Source of the DNA: Terripilifer ovatus
GTDB lineage: Bacteria; Pseudomonadota; Alphaproteobacteria; Rhizobiales; Beijerinckiaceae
Reading direction: 5' to 3'
Assembly: GCA_029222685.1 (NCBI GenBank)
Contig: JARHVB010000086.1
Coordinates: 248,001 to 312,000 of the forward strand
DNA: 64,000 bases
The position numbers and the translations under genes were made by a program. Under the pieces are notes generated by a model, which saw only the letters and a list, made by a program, of their open reading frames with translations, was not told where the DNA came from and did no database searches. Each line of letters opens with the position of its first letter. Position 1 is the first letter of the stretch. Shown here in pieces: positions 51,597 to 60,583 of this stretch.

Positions 51597-52403
51597 ATGC
51601 AGATGAGGGATGACCCGAACAGAGAGCGCTACAATGTGGAGGCGGTGCAGCGCGTCGCCAGCATCTGCGCGCTGTTCTCAGCGGAACGCCCCAGCCTTTC
51701 CCTGCGGGAGATCGCACGTCTGACCGCCATTCCGGTACGAACCGCGGCGAAGATCGTCAGCACGCTCGAGGCACGGAAACTGCTGTCGTCCACCGGCCGG
51801 AACGGCGAGTGGTCGCTCGGGCCGCACTGGTTGCAGATCGCCGATTACAAGCGCAATCGCACGAACATTCGCGAGGCTGCGACGTCCATCCTCTACGCGT
51901 TGCGTGAACAGCTCAACGAAACATTCATTTTCGGCGTGCGCGACGGCGATCGTCGGATCATTGCCGAATGCCTGATCAGCACGCAGCCGATCCGGCGTGT
52001 CAGCAAGGTTGGTGACGAAATACCCTTGCATGTCGGCTCGTCCGGCCGTTCCATCCTTTCCGGATTGAGCGATGCGGAGATTTCCGAATACCTGTCGCGG
52101 GCGAAGCTCATCAACTACGGCTACGATACGATGACCGATCCCAAGCGCATTTGGGCCGACATCAGGAAATCGCGCCAGGACGGCTATCTCACCTCGAAGG
52201 CGGAGATCACGAAGGAGAGCTTTTCGAGTTCGGCCGCCATCAGGTCATACAGGGGCGAAGTCGTCGCTGCATTGACGATCACCTTTCCCTTGTCGCGGCT
52301 GACGGACGACCTGCGAAGCCAATCCATTCGTCTCGCCATGGACGGGGCCCAGCGAATCTCGCGGCGCCTCGGTTATGCGCCAGCCTCCAATCCATCGGCC
52401 TGA
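51597..52403 (+). CDS. IclR-family regulator A of the methyltransferase/Liv locus
   Basis: A 268-residue IclR-type protein with N-terminal HTH (VQRVASICALFSAERPSLSL, then REIARLTAIPVRTAAKIVST) and an IclR effector domain (NETFIFGVRDGDRRIIAE, PLHVGSSGRSILSGLSDAEI, YLTSKAEITKESFSSSAAI). The start could be ATG 51597 or ATG 51603. It is divergent from the metE-like gene and has a second IclR gene 45 bp downstream on the same strand. Confidence 0.87.
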   Translation: MQMRDDPNRERYNVEAVQRVASICALFSAERPSLSLREIARLTAIPVRTAAKIVSTLEARKLLSSTGRNGEWSLGPHWLQIADYKRNRTNIREAATSILYALREQLNETFIFGVRDGDRRIIAECLISTQPIRRVSKVGDEIPLHVGSSGRSILSGLSDAEISEYLSRAKLINYGYDTMTDPKRIWADIRKSRQDGYLTSKAEITKESFSSSAAIRSYRGEVVAALTITFPLSRLTDDLRSQSIRLAMDGAQRISRRLGYAPASNPSA

Positions 52404-52448
52404 GGCATTCCATTGGCCAAGACCGCAGCCCCCCGCCGCAAGACAGAC

Positions 52449-53177
52449 ATGGCAAAAGACGCCTCACCCGCCGGAGTCAGGGTCATCGATCGCGCGATCG
52501 ATATTCTCGAATGCTTCGATGAAACGCACGAAAAGGCGACCTTGCAGGAGCTCGCCGACCGGACCGGCATCCACAAGGCGACGGCCTTGCGGCTGCTGGC
52601 GACGCTGGTGGAAGCAGGCATTCTCGATCAGCCGGTTGCGAGCGGCGCTTATGAGCTGGGGTTTTTTGCCCTGAAATGCGCGGACACGATTTTAGCCGCC
52701 AGCGATCTGCGGAAGCGCGCCGCGCCGGTCATGAGACAGTTGCGCGACGAACTCAATGAGACGATCGTGCTGTCGACGCGCAACGGCAACCTGATCCTGA
52801 ACCTGGACAAATTCCTCAGCCGCCACGGCATCATCGAGGCGCCGACGATCGGCGTCTATACCGCCCTGCACGAGACTTCCGCCGGACTCGCCGTGCTGTC
52901 GACCTTCAGTCGAGGACAACTCGAAGCCTATATGGAGGAATGTTGTTCGCACATGACGGCATCCGACACGCGGGCGCTACGCGAGAGCATCGCGAAGATC
53001 AACGCTCCGGCAAAATCACCTCCACGCAATCGCACCCTCGCCGTTCCCATTGTCGATGGCGACGGCCGTGCGCATGCCGCGCTATCCATCCAGATTCCTT
53101 CCGGGCGGATCGAACCGGACCTTGTGGAACGCTGCCTCAAAGGCTTGCGCTCGGCCGCGCGGAAATTGAACGCTTAA
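52449..53177 (+). CDS. IclR-family regulator B of the methyltransferase/Liv locus
   Basis: A 242-residue IclR-type protein. The HTH reads VIDRAIDILECFDETHEK, then LQELADRTGIHKATALRLLA; the effector domain includes NETIVLSTRNGNLILN, HETSAGLAVLSTF and RTLAVPIVDGDGRAHAALSI. ATG 52449 is chosen over TTG 52413. Its stop overlaps by 4 bp (TTAA) the stop of the convergent livF-like gene. Two IclR genes in tandem beside one transporter suggests response to two related signals or an antagonistic pair; this is inference. Confidence 0.87.
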   Translation: MAKDASPAGVRVIDRAIDILECFDETHEKATLQELADRTGIHKATALRLLATLVEAGILDQPVASGAYELGFFALKCADTILAASDLRKRAAPVMRQLRDELNETIVLSTRNGNLILNLDKFLSRHGIIEAPTIGVYTALHETSAGLAVLSTFSRGQLEAYMEECCSHMTASDTRALRESIAKINAPAKSPPRNRTLAVPIVDGDGRAHAALSIQIPSGRIEPDLVERCLKGLRSAARKLNA

Positions 53178-53887
53178 ACGCTCAGATATGTCCGCAGGAC
53201 GAAATCGTTGTCCTTGAGATCCGATGAGCTGCCGGAAAAGCAGATCTCGCCCTTGTTCAGGACATGATGACGGTCGGCGACGGCCAATGCCACTCGCAGG
53301 TTCTGCTCGACGAGCAGGACAGCCAGTCCCTCCTTCTTCAGCCCTTCCAGGATTTGAATGATCTCATCGACGATGGTGGGGGCCAGGCCTTCCGAAGGCT
53401 CGTCGAGCAACAGGAGCGCCGGATTCAGCATCAGGGCCCTGGCGATCGAGAGCATCTGCTGCTCTCCGCCGGAAAGCTGGAAGCCCAGGTTGCTCTCGCG
53501 CTCCTTCAGCCTCGGAAAAAGCCTGTAGATGCGCTCGAGCGTCCAGGGATCTTTGGGGCGCGACGAATCCCTGGCGCCGGGACGGGCGAACACGGTCAGG
53601 TTCTCGCGAACCGTCAGGCTGGGGAAGATACCGCGCTCCTGCGGCACCAGGCCGATGCCCAGGCGCGCGATCGCATGGGTCGGCAGGCCGGAAATGTCGC
53701 GGCCGTTGTAGCAGACGGCGCCGTTGCGCGGCTTGAGATAGCCCATGATGGTGAGGATCGCCGTCGTCTTGCCGGCGCCGTTGCGCCCGAGCAGGCAGAC
53801 GATTTCGCCGTCCTGCACCGCGAGCGAAACACCATGGAGGATATGGCTTTCACCGTAGTAGGAATTGATGTCGCTGAGCTCGATCAT
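53174..53887 (-). CDS. livF: branched-chain-amino-acid-type ABC transporter ATPase (LivF-like)
   Basis: A 237-residue ATPase with Walker A LLGRNGAGKTTAILTI, signature QLSGGEQQMLSIARAL and Walker B LLLLDEPSEGLAP, with the switch His replaced by the family's Gln/Asn type (LLVEQNLRVAL). It pairs with the LivG-like ATPase encoded 3 bp upstream. Liv systems import hydrophobic amino acids but also aromatic acids, urea or amides, so the substrate is open. Confidence 0.9.
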   Translation of the reverse strand: MIELSDINSYYGESHILHGVSLAVQDGEIVCLLGRNGAGKTTAILTIMGYLKPRNGAVCYNGRDISGLPTHAIARLGIGLVPQERGIFPSLTVRENLTVFARPGARDSSRPKDPWTLERIYRLFPRLKERESNLGFQLSGGEQQMLSIARALMLNPALLLLDEPSEGLAPTIVDEIIQILEGLKKEGLAVLLVEQNLRVALAVADRHHVLNKGEICFSGSSSDLKDNDFVLRTYLSV

Positions 53888-53890
53888 CGG

Positions 53891-54634
53891 CTAGCCCGCC
53901 ATGCCAAGATAGACCTCGCGGACGCGCGCGCTGGCCTGGACTTCGGCGCAGGTGCCGCTCGCAAGCGCCTCGCCATAATAGAGAACCGTTACCCTGTCGG
54001 CGAGAGAGAACACCACCTTCATATCATGCTCGATCATCAGGATCGCCAGGTCCGACGGCAGGTCGCGGATCAGTTCGATCATGCGTTGTGTTTCAAGCGG
54101 CGACATTCCCGACGTCGGCTCGTCGAGCAGCAGCAGCTTTGGTTCGCTCGCCAGCGCCATGCCGATTTCCAGCTGCCGTTGCTCGCCATAGGACAGATGG
54201 CGCACGAGGCGTGAGCCTTCGCCCTCGATGTGGACGATGGCCGCCAGTTCCCTGGCGCGATCGAGCACGGCGGAATAATGCGCCACCGGCCGCACGCAGT
54301 TCAATGTGTGGCCGCGCCGGGCCTGAACCGCGAGGCGCAGATTTTCGAGAATGCTCAGGTTCGGGAACAGATTGTTCTTCTGGAAGGTGCGGGCAATGCC
54401 GAGCCTGTTGATGCGGTCGGGAGACTGACCGGTGATGTCGACATCCTCGAGGAAGATGCGCCCGGAACTCGGCCGCAACTGGCCACCGATCTGGTTGGCC
54501 AGGCTTGTCTTGCCCGCGCCATTGGGGCCGATGATGATGTGGCGCTCGCCGCGCTGCACCTCAAGCGACAGGTCCCTCGTCACCACGAGGTTGCCAAAGG
54601 AGCGACAGAGCCGATCGGTGCGCAGCACGCTCAT
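53891..54634 (-). CDS. livG: branched-chain-amino-acid-type ABC transporter ATPase (LivG-like)
   Basis: A 247-residue ATPase: Walker A IIGPNGAGKTSLANQI, QLRPSSGRIFLEDVDITG, ARTFQKNNLFPNLSILEN, signature LSYGEQRQLEIGMAL, Walker B LLLLDEPTSGMSP and IEHDMKVVFSLADRVTVL with the switch His. ATG 54634 overlaps the permease stop as ATGA, so translation is coupled. Confidence 0.9.
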   Translation of the reverse strand: MSVLRTDRLCRSFGNLVVTRDLSLEVQRGERHIIIGPNGAGKTSLANQIGGQLRPSSGRIFLEDVDITGQSPDRINRLGIARTFQKNNLFPNLSILENLRLAVQARRGHTLNCVRPVAHYSAVLDRARELAAIVHIEGEGSRLVRHLSYGEQRQLEIGMALASEPKLLLLDEPTSGMSPLETQRMIELIRDLPSDLAILMIEHDMKVVFSLADRVTVLYYGEALASGTCAEVQASARVREVYLGMAG

Positions 54635-56472
54635 GACGCCCGCACCGGTTTGAGACGACGGAATGTGCCCCATAATCCCTCCGGAAAGAACAGGACGCAG
54701 CCGATGAAGACGCAACCGATGATCAGCATCCAGTGATCGCTGTAGGAACTCACCAGGTTCTTCATCAGCAGGAAAATCGCCGCGCCGATGGCAGGCCCGA
54801 TCAGGGTTCCGCCACCGCCCAGCATGACCATGATGAGGATGTCGCCCGATGCGCTCCAGTGAATGGCATCAGGCGAGATGAAGCCGTTGAAGAGCGCATA
54901 AAGGCCCCCCGCAAACCCGGCAATGGTGCCGCTGATGATGAAGGCGAGAAGCTTGTAGCCTTGCACATTGTGGCCGATCGCCAGCATGCGCCCTTCGTTC
55001 TCGCGGATGCCGACAAGAACGTGACCGAGCGGAGACGCGATCATCCGTCTCAGGCCCAGATAGCAGAGGATAAAAAAGCCGAAGGTCATATAATACATCA
55101 CCATCCGGCTCTCCAGGCTCCAGATGAAGAAGGCCGGCTTCTCGGGGATTCCGATGCCGTCCGATCCTCCCGTCACGTCGCGCCACTTCACGACGACGGA
55201 ATAGGCGAGCTGTGAAAACGCCAGGGTGAGCATCAGGAAGGTGATGCCTGTGGCGCTCACGCAGAAATAGCCGACGAAGGCCGATCCGGCTGCGGCAAGC
55301 AGCACACCGATGGCAACGCCAATCCATGGATCGACATTGAAGAGCGAGGCCAGAACGATCACGGCATAGGCGCCCAATCCGAAGAATGCGGCGTGACCCA
55401 TGGACGGGAGCCCTGTGAACCCGAGCAGGATATCGAGGCTCATGGCGAGAATGGCGAAGATGAATATCTCCGAGACGAGCGTCAGTTGATGGTTGTTGAC
55501 GAACAGCGGCGCGATCGCCATGGCGGCCACCACCATGGCGCCGATAATCCTGGACCGTGTGGTCGGCGCCGTCGCGACCGCGTTCCGCGGCGGAATGTTG
55601 CCCGACGACCCCATGTGCTTGATGCCGAAAAATCCCTGCGGACGGGTCAGGAGCACGACCGCCATCACCAGATAGATCAGGAACAGCGCCATCGAGGGCA
55701 CATAGGTCTTGCCGAACGTATCGGCCATGCCGATGAGCACGCTGCCGACGAAGGCGCCGCGCAGGCTGCCCATGCCGCCGACGACGATGACGATGAAGGC
55801 CGGAATCATGACCTCCGAATCCATGCCGGGATAGAGACCCATGATGGGGCCGGCAGCGACACCGCCGAGAGCCGCGAGCGCCACGCCGACACCGAAGACG
55901 CCGGTGAAGAGCAAGGGCACGTTGGCGCCCAGGCCGGATGCCATCGCACTGTCGTCGACGCCGGCGCGGACCATCGCGCCGATGCGCGTGCGCTCGATGC
56001 AGAGCCAGAGGATCAGGGCCAGCGCCAGGCCGATGGCGATCAGAAACAGCCGATAGACCGGATATATGCCGGCGCCGATCTGCACGGCGCCCGCAAGCGC
56101 CTCCGGCACCGCCATATTCCTGATGTTGCTTCCCCAGATCGAGCGCACGAGGTCGAAGAAGACGAAGGTGAAGCCGAACGTCATCAGGACCTGGTCGAGA
56201 TGCCCGCGCCGGTACAAGGGCCGCAGAAACAATATTTCCACGACCATGCCCAGCGCCGCCGTCGGTATCGGGGCGAGCACGAGGGCAAGCCAGAAATTAT
56301 TGGTGATCTGATAGATCGACAGGCCGATGTAGGCGCCGAGCATGAAAAACGAGCCATGCGCCAGGCTCACGACATTCATGAGCCCGAAGATCAGCGAGAG
56401 GCCGGCCGCCATCAGGAACAGCAGCATCGCGTAAACGAGGCCGTTCAGCAACTGGACGAGAAACAAATCCAT
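54631..56472 (-). CDS. fused LivH-LivM ABC permease
   Basis: A 613-residue protein joining the two permeases of a Liv system. Residues 1-290 are LivH-like (LVQLLNGLVYAMLLFLMAAG, LIFGLMNVVSLAHGSFFMLG, VVGGMGSLRGAFVGSVLIGM); about 290-320 are a linker; 320-613 are LivM-like (LAMSLDILLGFTGLPSMGHA, ITFLMLTLAFSQLAYSVVVK, GYKLLAFIISGTIAGFAGGL, VMLGGGGTLIGPAIGA). Usually these are separate genes of about 290 and 320-400 residues. ATG 56472 is chosen as the start of the LivH homology; an upstream extension to 56571 lacks homology. A LivG-like ATPase gene follows with 4-bp overlap. Confidence 0.88.
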   Translation of the reverse strand: MDLFLVQLLNGLVYAMLLFLMAAGLSLIFGLMNVVSLAHGSFFMLGAYIGLSIYQITNNFWLALVLAPIPTAALGMVVEILFLRPLYRRGHLDQVLMTFGFTFVFFDLVRSIWGSNIRNMAVPEALAGAVQIGAGIYPVYRLFLIAIGLALALILWLCIERTRIGAMVRAGVDDSAMASGLGANVPLLFTGVFGVGVALAALGGVAAGPIMGLYPGMDSEVMIPAFIVIVVGGMGSLRGAFVGSVLIGMADTFGKTYVPSMALFLIYLVMAVVLLTRPQGFFGIKHMGSSGNIPPRNAVATAPTTRSRIIGAMVVAAMAIAPLFVNNHQLTLVSEIFIFAILAMSLDILLGFTGLPSMGHAAFFGLGAYAVIVLASLFNVDPWIGVAIGVLLAAAGSAFVGYFCVSATGITFLMLTLAFSQLAYSVVVKWRDVTGGSDGIGIPEKPAFFIWSLESRMVMYYMTFGFFILCYLGLRRMIASPLGHVLVGIRENEGRMLAIGHNVQGYKLLAFIISGTIAGFAGGLYALFNGFISPDAIHWSASGDILIMVMLGGGGTLIGPAIGAAIFLLMKNLVSSYSDHWMLIIGCVFIGCVLFFPEGLWGTFRRLKPVRAS

Positions 56473-56524
56473 AACCCGCCCTGCTCCCCGCCCCGCCTCG
56501 TCCAACCGCAATATGTTTTGAGTT

Positions 56525-57688
56525 TTACTTGCGCCAGAGCCGGTCGCTTGCAATGGCAGCGCCCTCCGCAAGGGCCTTGAACTTCGCCCACACGATGGTC
56601 GGTGCGATCAGCGGCTCGGCCGAAGCCACCGTGGAGAAACCGCAATCGGCGCCGGCGATCACCCGCTCGCGTCCGACAAGATCGGCATAATGCTGGATAC
56701 GCTGGGCGACGAGGCGCGGATGTTCGACGAAGTTCGTCGTCGAATCGATGACGCCGGGAATGAGGACCTTGTTGTCCGGGATTTTGACCGACTTCAGATC
56801 TTCCCATTCATGGGCATGGCGCGGATTGGCGCCCTCGAAGCTGATCGCCGACGGACGCGCCTTGACCACCGTATCCAGGATTTTGGCAAAGGGGATATCG
56901 TAGGTGTGAGGTCCTTCGTAATTGCCCCAGCAGATGTGCATGCGCATGGATTCCGAGGGGATCCCCGCTGTCGCCGCGTTGAGGGCCTCGATATTGCGCT
57001 GCGCGATGCGGAGAAATTCCTCGTCGGTCTTGTCGCGATATTGATTGTTGCGCGCCGATGCCAGATCCGGACAATCGATCTGGAGGACGAATCCGGCATC
57101 GACGACGGCCTTATATTCGGTCGCCATCACTTTGGCCAAGGCCTCGATATAGGCATCCTCATTGCGGTAGTAGGTATCGACGATGAACTTGGTGAGGACG
57201 CCGGGCGAGGCGCAGGTGAGGAACGCGTCGACAGGTTTGTTTTTGGCGACGGCAGCCTTGAAGTGCGCGAGGTCCTGTTCCAGCGGCTCGCGGTTTGTAT
57301 AAGACAAGGGACCGATGCAGGCCGGATATTCGAAGTGCTCGAAGGGCTGGCCGCGCATCTTGAAATCTGGATGGTCGAGGCGGTCGCGGCCCATCATGAC
57401 GTTGCGGCTCGCGGCGGCGGCTTCCGGCGAATTGCCGACGCCGGCAACTCTGCCCTTGATATAGAACGTGTAGGACAGCTTGCTGACCTCGCCGTCATTG
57501 ACGACATCGATACCCGACGCCTTCTGCTTGGCAACGATCTCGTCGACCGCTTCAGCGGCGACGGTGTCGAAGCGCGCCGGGTCCACCGGCTTGCCGCTTT
57601 CCCGTGCCGCCAGCAATTCGAACAGGCGCGGCGGGCGCGGCAGGCTGCCGACATGGGTCGTCAGAATGCGATCGGTGCTGAGTTTCAT
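56525..57688 (-). CDS. cobalamin-independent methionine synthase-like zinc methyltransferase 2
   Basis: A 387-residue MetE C-terminal-half protein: ILTTHVGSLPRPPRLFELL, NDGEVSKLSYTFYIKGRV, LQIDCPDLASARNN, zinc motif MHICWGNYEGPH (His and Cys), FEGANPRHAHEWED and the last Cys in IAGADCGFSTVAS. It differs clearly from the other MetE-like protein in the same locus. Members of this branch act on small methylated or alkylated substrates rather than making methionine. It is encoded between the binding protein (48 bp) and the fused permease (52 bp), so import and methyl transfer appear linked. Confidence 0.85.
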   Translation of the reverse strand: MKLSTDRILTTHVGSLPRPPRLFELLAARESGKPVDPARFDTVAAEAVDEIVAKQKASGIDVVNDGEVSKLSYTFYIKGRVAGVGNSPEAAAASRNVMMGRDRLDHPDFKMRGQPFEHFEYPACIGPLSYTNREPLEQDLAHFKAAVAKNKPVDAFLTCASPGVLTKFIVDTYYRNEDAYIEALAKVMATEYKAVVDAGFVLQIDCPDLASARNNQYRDKTDEEFLRIAQRNIEALNAATAGIPSESMRMHICWGNYEGPHTYDIPFAKILDTVVKARPSAISFEGANPRHAHEWEDLKSVKIPDNKVLIPGVIDSTTNFVEHPRLVAQRIQHYADLVGRERVIAGADCGFSTVASAEPLIAPTIVWAKFKALAEGAAIASDRLWRK

Positions 57689-57736
57689 AGGCGTTTCCTT
57701 CCCGCGGTTATGTTTTTCGGCGGCAGCCGGCTTCAG

Positions 57737-58981
57737 TCAGAACGTTTTCACGCCTGGATCCTGCACATTCTCGACTGTCATGAAATCCTTGATAACCACA
57801 GTGCCATCGATCTCCTTCACCTCGCAGATATAGGTGTTCTGGATGGGATGGTGGGTCACCGGGTCGAAGCGGAAGGGGCCGCGCGGCGCATCGAACGACA
57901 CTTTCGCCATGGCGCCGGCAAGTTTGTCCTTGTCGGTCGTGTTGCCGTCGGTCGCCTTGATTGCCTCATCGATGACCCGCGCCGTGACGTAGCCATAGTC
58001 GGAAAATGTCGTGGGGAGGACTTTATATTTGTCGCGATAGGCGGCGACAAACTGGAGATTCACCGGCGTATTTAGCACCGATGTATAGATCTGCGGGCAG
58101 ATGATGCCCAGAGCAGCACTGCCTTGCGCAACGAGCACGTTGCTGTCCACGATCGCGGAAAAGCCGGTGAGACGGGTTTTGCGATTGACGCCGAGCGCCT
58201 GGTACTGCTGCACGAAACGCACCGCATCGGTGCCGGTATAGAAATTGTAACTCGCCGATGCGCCGGCAGCGGCCATATCGGTCAGATAAACCGAATAGTC
58301 GGTGGTTCCCAGCGGCGGGTAGATTTCCTTGACGACCTTTCCGCCCTTGGCAACGTAAGCGTTGGCGAAGGCGCGCAAGGTGTCGCGCCCGGCAACGTAG
58401 TCGGTGCCGCTGAGAACGACATCCTTCGCCAGGTTGTCGTACATCCACTGCGCCATGGGAGTGCAGAGCTGATAGGTCGTGATGGTCGTGCGGAAAAGAT
58501 AGGGGATGCGCTGCCAGGTGATCTGGTCGCTGCCCGCGCCGGAAACGACAAGGAAGGCCTTGCTCTGCTTGACGAAGTTGAGCATGGCCAGCGCGACATT
58601 GCTGGCTTGCGGCCCGACGATCATGTCGACCTCGTCGCTTTCGACGAACTTTCTCGCTTTCTGCAGGCCTATCTGCGCGTTGAACTGGTCGTCTTCCTTG
58701 ATCAGCTCGATTTTGCGGCCCGCGATCGTCCAGTTGATCCTGTCGAAATACAGGCTCATGCCGTTGACGTTGTCGCTCGCGGCGTAGCTCGTCGGTCCGG
58801 TAAAGCTGTTCATGATGCCAAGCCGTAAAGGCTTTCGTGTCTGGGCCAGGATCGCCGGTGCCGGAAACCCGAGCGCCAGGGCCGCGCTGCTCGCTGCCGC
58901 GCCTGTCAGAAGTCCGCGTCTCGTCGAACCGGCGCGTTCTCGGCTGCCCCCTTGCATGGATTGCGTCATGAATTGCGTCAT
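57737..58981 (-). CDS. Liv-type ABC transporter substrate-binding protein
   Basis: A 414-residue periplasmic binding protein. A twin-arginine leader is visible (STRRGLLTGAAASSAALALG, ending PAPAILA-Q). The mature protein has LRLGIMNSFTGPTSYAASD, VNGMSLYFDRIN, VDMIVGPQASNVALAML, CTPMAQWMYDNLAKDVVL and FSDYGYVTARVIDEAIKA. ATG 58981 follows GGGAGG. First gene of the minus-strand operon binding protein, MetE-like 2, LivHM, LivG, LivF. Confidence 0.88.
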   Translation of the reverse strand: MTQFMTQSMQGGSRERAGSTRRGLLTGAAASSAALALGFPAPAILAQTRKPLRLGIMNSFTGPTSYAASDNVNGMSLYFDRINWTIAGRKIELIKEDDQFNAQIGLQKARKFVESDEVDMIVGPQASNVALAMLNFVKQSKAFLVVSGAGSDQITWQRIPYLFRTTITTYQLCTPMAQWMYDNLAKDVVLSGTDYVAGRDTLRAFANAYVAKGGKVVKEIYPPLGTTDYSVYLTDMAAAGASASYNFYTGTDAVRFVQQYQALGVNRKTRLTGFSAIVDSNVLVAQGSAALGIICPQIYTSVLNTPVNLQFVAAYRDKYKVLPTTFSDYGYVTARVIDEAIKATDGNTTDKDKLAGAMAKVSFDAPRGPFRFDPVTHHPIQNTYICEVKEIDGTVVIKDFMTVENVQDPGVKTF

Positions 58982-59172
58982 GGCTTCCCTCCCTTTGAAA
59001 TTCCGCTTCGGTTATTTTCAAATCTGGCTGGGCTTTTCATGATGCTCTCCCGCCCTCATCCGCGAGATGCACCGCTCCGTGTTCGTCAAAATAAGCTTCT
59101 GATCGTTCGTTGCTGGGACGATTCATGCTGCGCCGGAGGCGCCCCTCAAGTGTTTCTCTCCCATCTTGATCG

Positions 59173-59200
59173 TGTCGTAAAATGAAACTCTAAGTCATTT
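59173..59200 (-). promoter_or_regulatory. 28-bp shared motif, copy B
   Basis: Plus-strand TGTCGTAAAATGAAACT followed by CTAAGTCATTT, matching copy A at 51458-51485 in 23 of 28 positions. It lies about 190 bp upstream of the binding-protein start. This copy also contains AAATGA-N9-TCATTT, an inverted repeat. Between it and the start codon (58982-59172) nothing else was recognised. Confidence 0.55.
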
Positions 59201-59270
59201 TATAGATGTTCTCTTGGTGCGACTGCCGTGTCAAGTGCCGCGCGGGCGGGCAAGCAGGCAGCCGCTGAAA

Positions 59271-59304
59271 ATAAAAACCCCGCTGCGGATGGGCCGGAGC
59301 GGGG
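59271..59304 (-). terminator. Rho-independent terminator
   Basis: On the minus strand, AGCCCCGCT pairs with AGCGGGG across a 13-nt loop and is followed by TTTTTAT. It sits 36 bp after the end of the small gene at 59341-59700. Confidence 0.8.
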
Positions 59305-59340
59305 CTCGAATCTTGGAAGGTGAATTTTCAGTCGACCGAT

Positions 59341-59700
59341 TCAGGACAATTCGGCTGATTGGCGCGCGCGTTTGCGGTCTTCGCACTCATCCAGATTTCG
59401 CCACGCGCGGCCGCCTTCATCGTCGAGAGCGGCCTCGACGATCAACTGCAGGCCGCCGAGCACCGGCATCGGATGGCGGGCTACGGCGCGCCGGAGTCCG
59501 TGCCGATCGCAGGTATCAACCGTTTCAGCGAATTCACCGACTCGCGCGGCGACGAATTCGCCCACGTCCACGCCGCTTGCCGCTGCCAGCAGCGCCATCC
59601 GGCTTCTGAATGCCCCGCCGATCGAAAGGACCGCGGCCGAGGCGACTTTTGGGTGCGAACAGGTCGCGATGATCTCTTCGATCTCCATATGCATCTCCAT
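59341..59700 (-). CDS. conserved hypothetical protein, about 119 residues
   Basis: I do not recognise a named family. The protein begins MEMHMEIEEIIATCSHPKVA, continues AAVLSIGGAFRSRMALLAAA and VGEFVAARVGEFAETV, and ends in a highly charged tail. It is predicted mostly alpha-helical and cytoplasmic. The start is uncertain among Met codons at 59700, 59694 and 59688; the last has GGAG at good spacing. A clear terminator follows it, which supports a real transcription unit. Its frame is open further upstream, but that part crosses a palindromic repeat. Confidence 0.5.
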   Translation of the reverse strand: MEMHMEIEEIIATCSHPKVASAAVLSIGGAFRSRMALLAAASGVDVGEFVAARVGEFAETVDTCDRHGLRRAVARHPMPVLGGLQLIVEAALDDEGGRAWRNLDECEDRKRARQSAELS

Positions 59701-59720
59701 CTCGTTCCGCCCCCACCAAA

Positions 59721-59753
59721 GCGTTTTCCGATCCGCTTGAATCGGAAAGACGC
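59721..59753. repeat. intergenic palindrome of Hyphomicrobiales type
   Basis: TTTCCGAT and ATCGGAAA form perfect 8-bp arms around CCGCTTGA, with GCGT/ACGC outside. The form resembles the short GATTC/GAATC hairpins scattered in these genomes. It lies just upstream of the small gene at 59341-59700. Confidence 0.5.
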
Positions 59754-59922
59754 GTCTGGTTGCTATCGGCAGGCCCCGGTGGGCCATACGCACCACACCG
59801 GGAAGGAACTTCGTGAAGGCTACATAGGGGTGAAAACCGACAGGAAAATGACCTGGCGGGCCTGGAACGTGATTCTTTTGCGGCAAGGACGTGTTTAATG
59901 CACGCGTCCTTAATCCGCTTGT

Positions 59923-60354
59923 CTAACCACCATCGGCGATGAGGCCGGCCGCCTTGATGCCCGTCGACGCCGCGAGTTCATCGTTGTCGGACGTATCGCC
60001 CGACACGCCGACAGCGCCGATGATGCGATTGTCCTTGTCGCGGATCAGCACGCCGCCGCCGACCGGCAGAATGCCGCCGTCGGCGAGATGCGTGACGGCG
60101 CCGAAGAAATGCGGCCGGTCAAGTGCAAGCTTTTCGATGCGCTTGCTGCCGGCGCCCCAGGCAACGGCGCCATAGGCTTTGCCGAACGCCACTTTCCAGC
60201 GCATCAGGCTGGTCCCGTCCTCCGCCGCGCTGGCCTTGAGCGCGCCGCGGGCATCCAGGACGACGATGGCAAGCGCATTGAACTTGCCGCCGCGGGCGTG
60301 GGCAAGCGCGTCCTTCACAATTGTCTGGGCCTGGTCGAGCGTGAGTTCGGACAT
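59923..60354 (-). CDS. GlcG/HbpS-family heme-binding-like protein
   Basis: A 143-residue protein of the GlcG family: LTLDQAQTIVKDALAHARGG, ALAIVVLDARGALKASAAED, GILPVGGGVLIRDKDNRIIG and AVGVSGDTSDNDELAA. Family members bind heme or small ligands and are found with glycolate or diverse catabolic genes; no enzyme activity is established for most. Start ATG 60354. Transcribed away from the Tat-exported small protein gene. Confidence 0.85.
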   Translation of the reverse strand: MSELTLDQAQTIVKDALAHARGGKFNALAIVVLDARGALKASAAEDGTSLMRWKVAFGKAYGAVAWGAGSKRIEKLALDRPHFFGAVTHLADGGILPVGGGVLIRDKDNRIIGAVGVSGDTSDNDELAASTGIKAAGLIADGG

Positions 60355-60583
60355 GGAATTCCCCCAATGAAGCGTTGCTGTGTTCGATCCGCTTTTCTGA
60401 CACGATCACTGCCGCCCTGTCGATATGCCGGCCGGCTGATGTTCCGGACAACGATCTATTTGCCGTCCGTGCGGAAACGCACATCGGCCGCGAAAGGCAT
60501 TGCTAACGTCATAATTCTGGGGAATCATGCCTTCGCGGCGAAGCAATTCGTAGCGGGGGAAACCGCATCGAAAGGAGACTTGT

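Noticed and set aside
55393..56580. Plus-strand 395-codon frame opposite the fused permease
   Set aside because: Product is His/Asp/Glu/Arg-rich and is the antisense of hydrophobic transmembrane codons; no recognisable domain.
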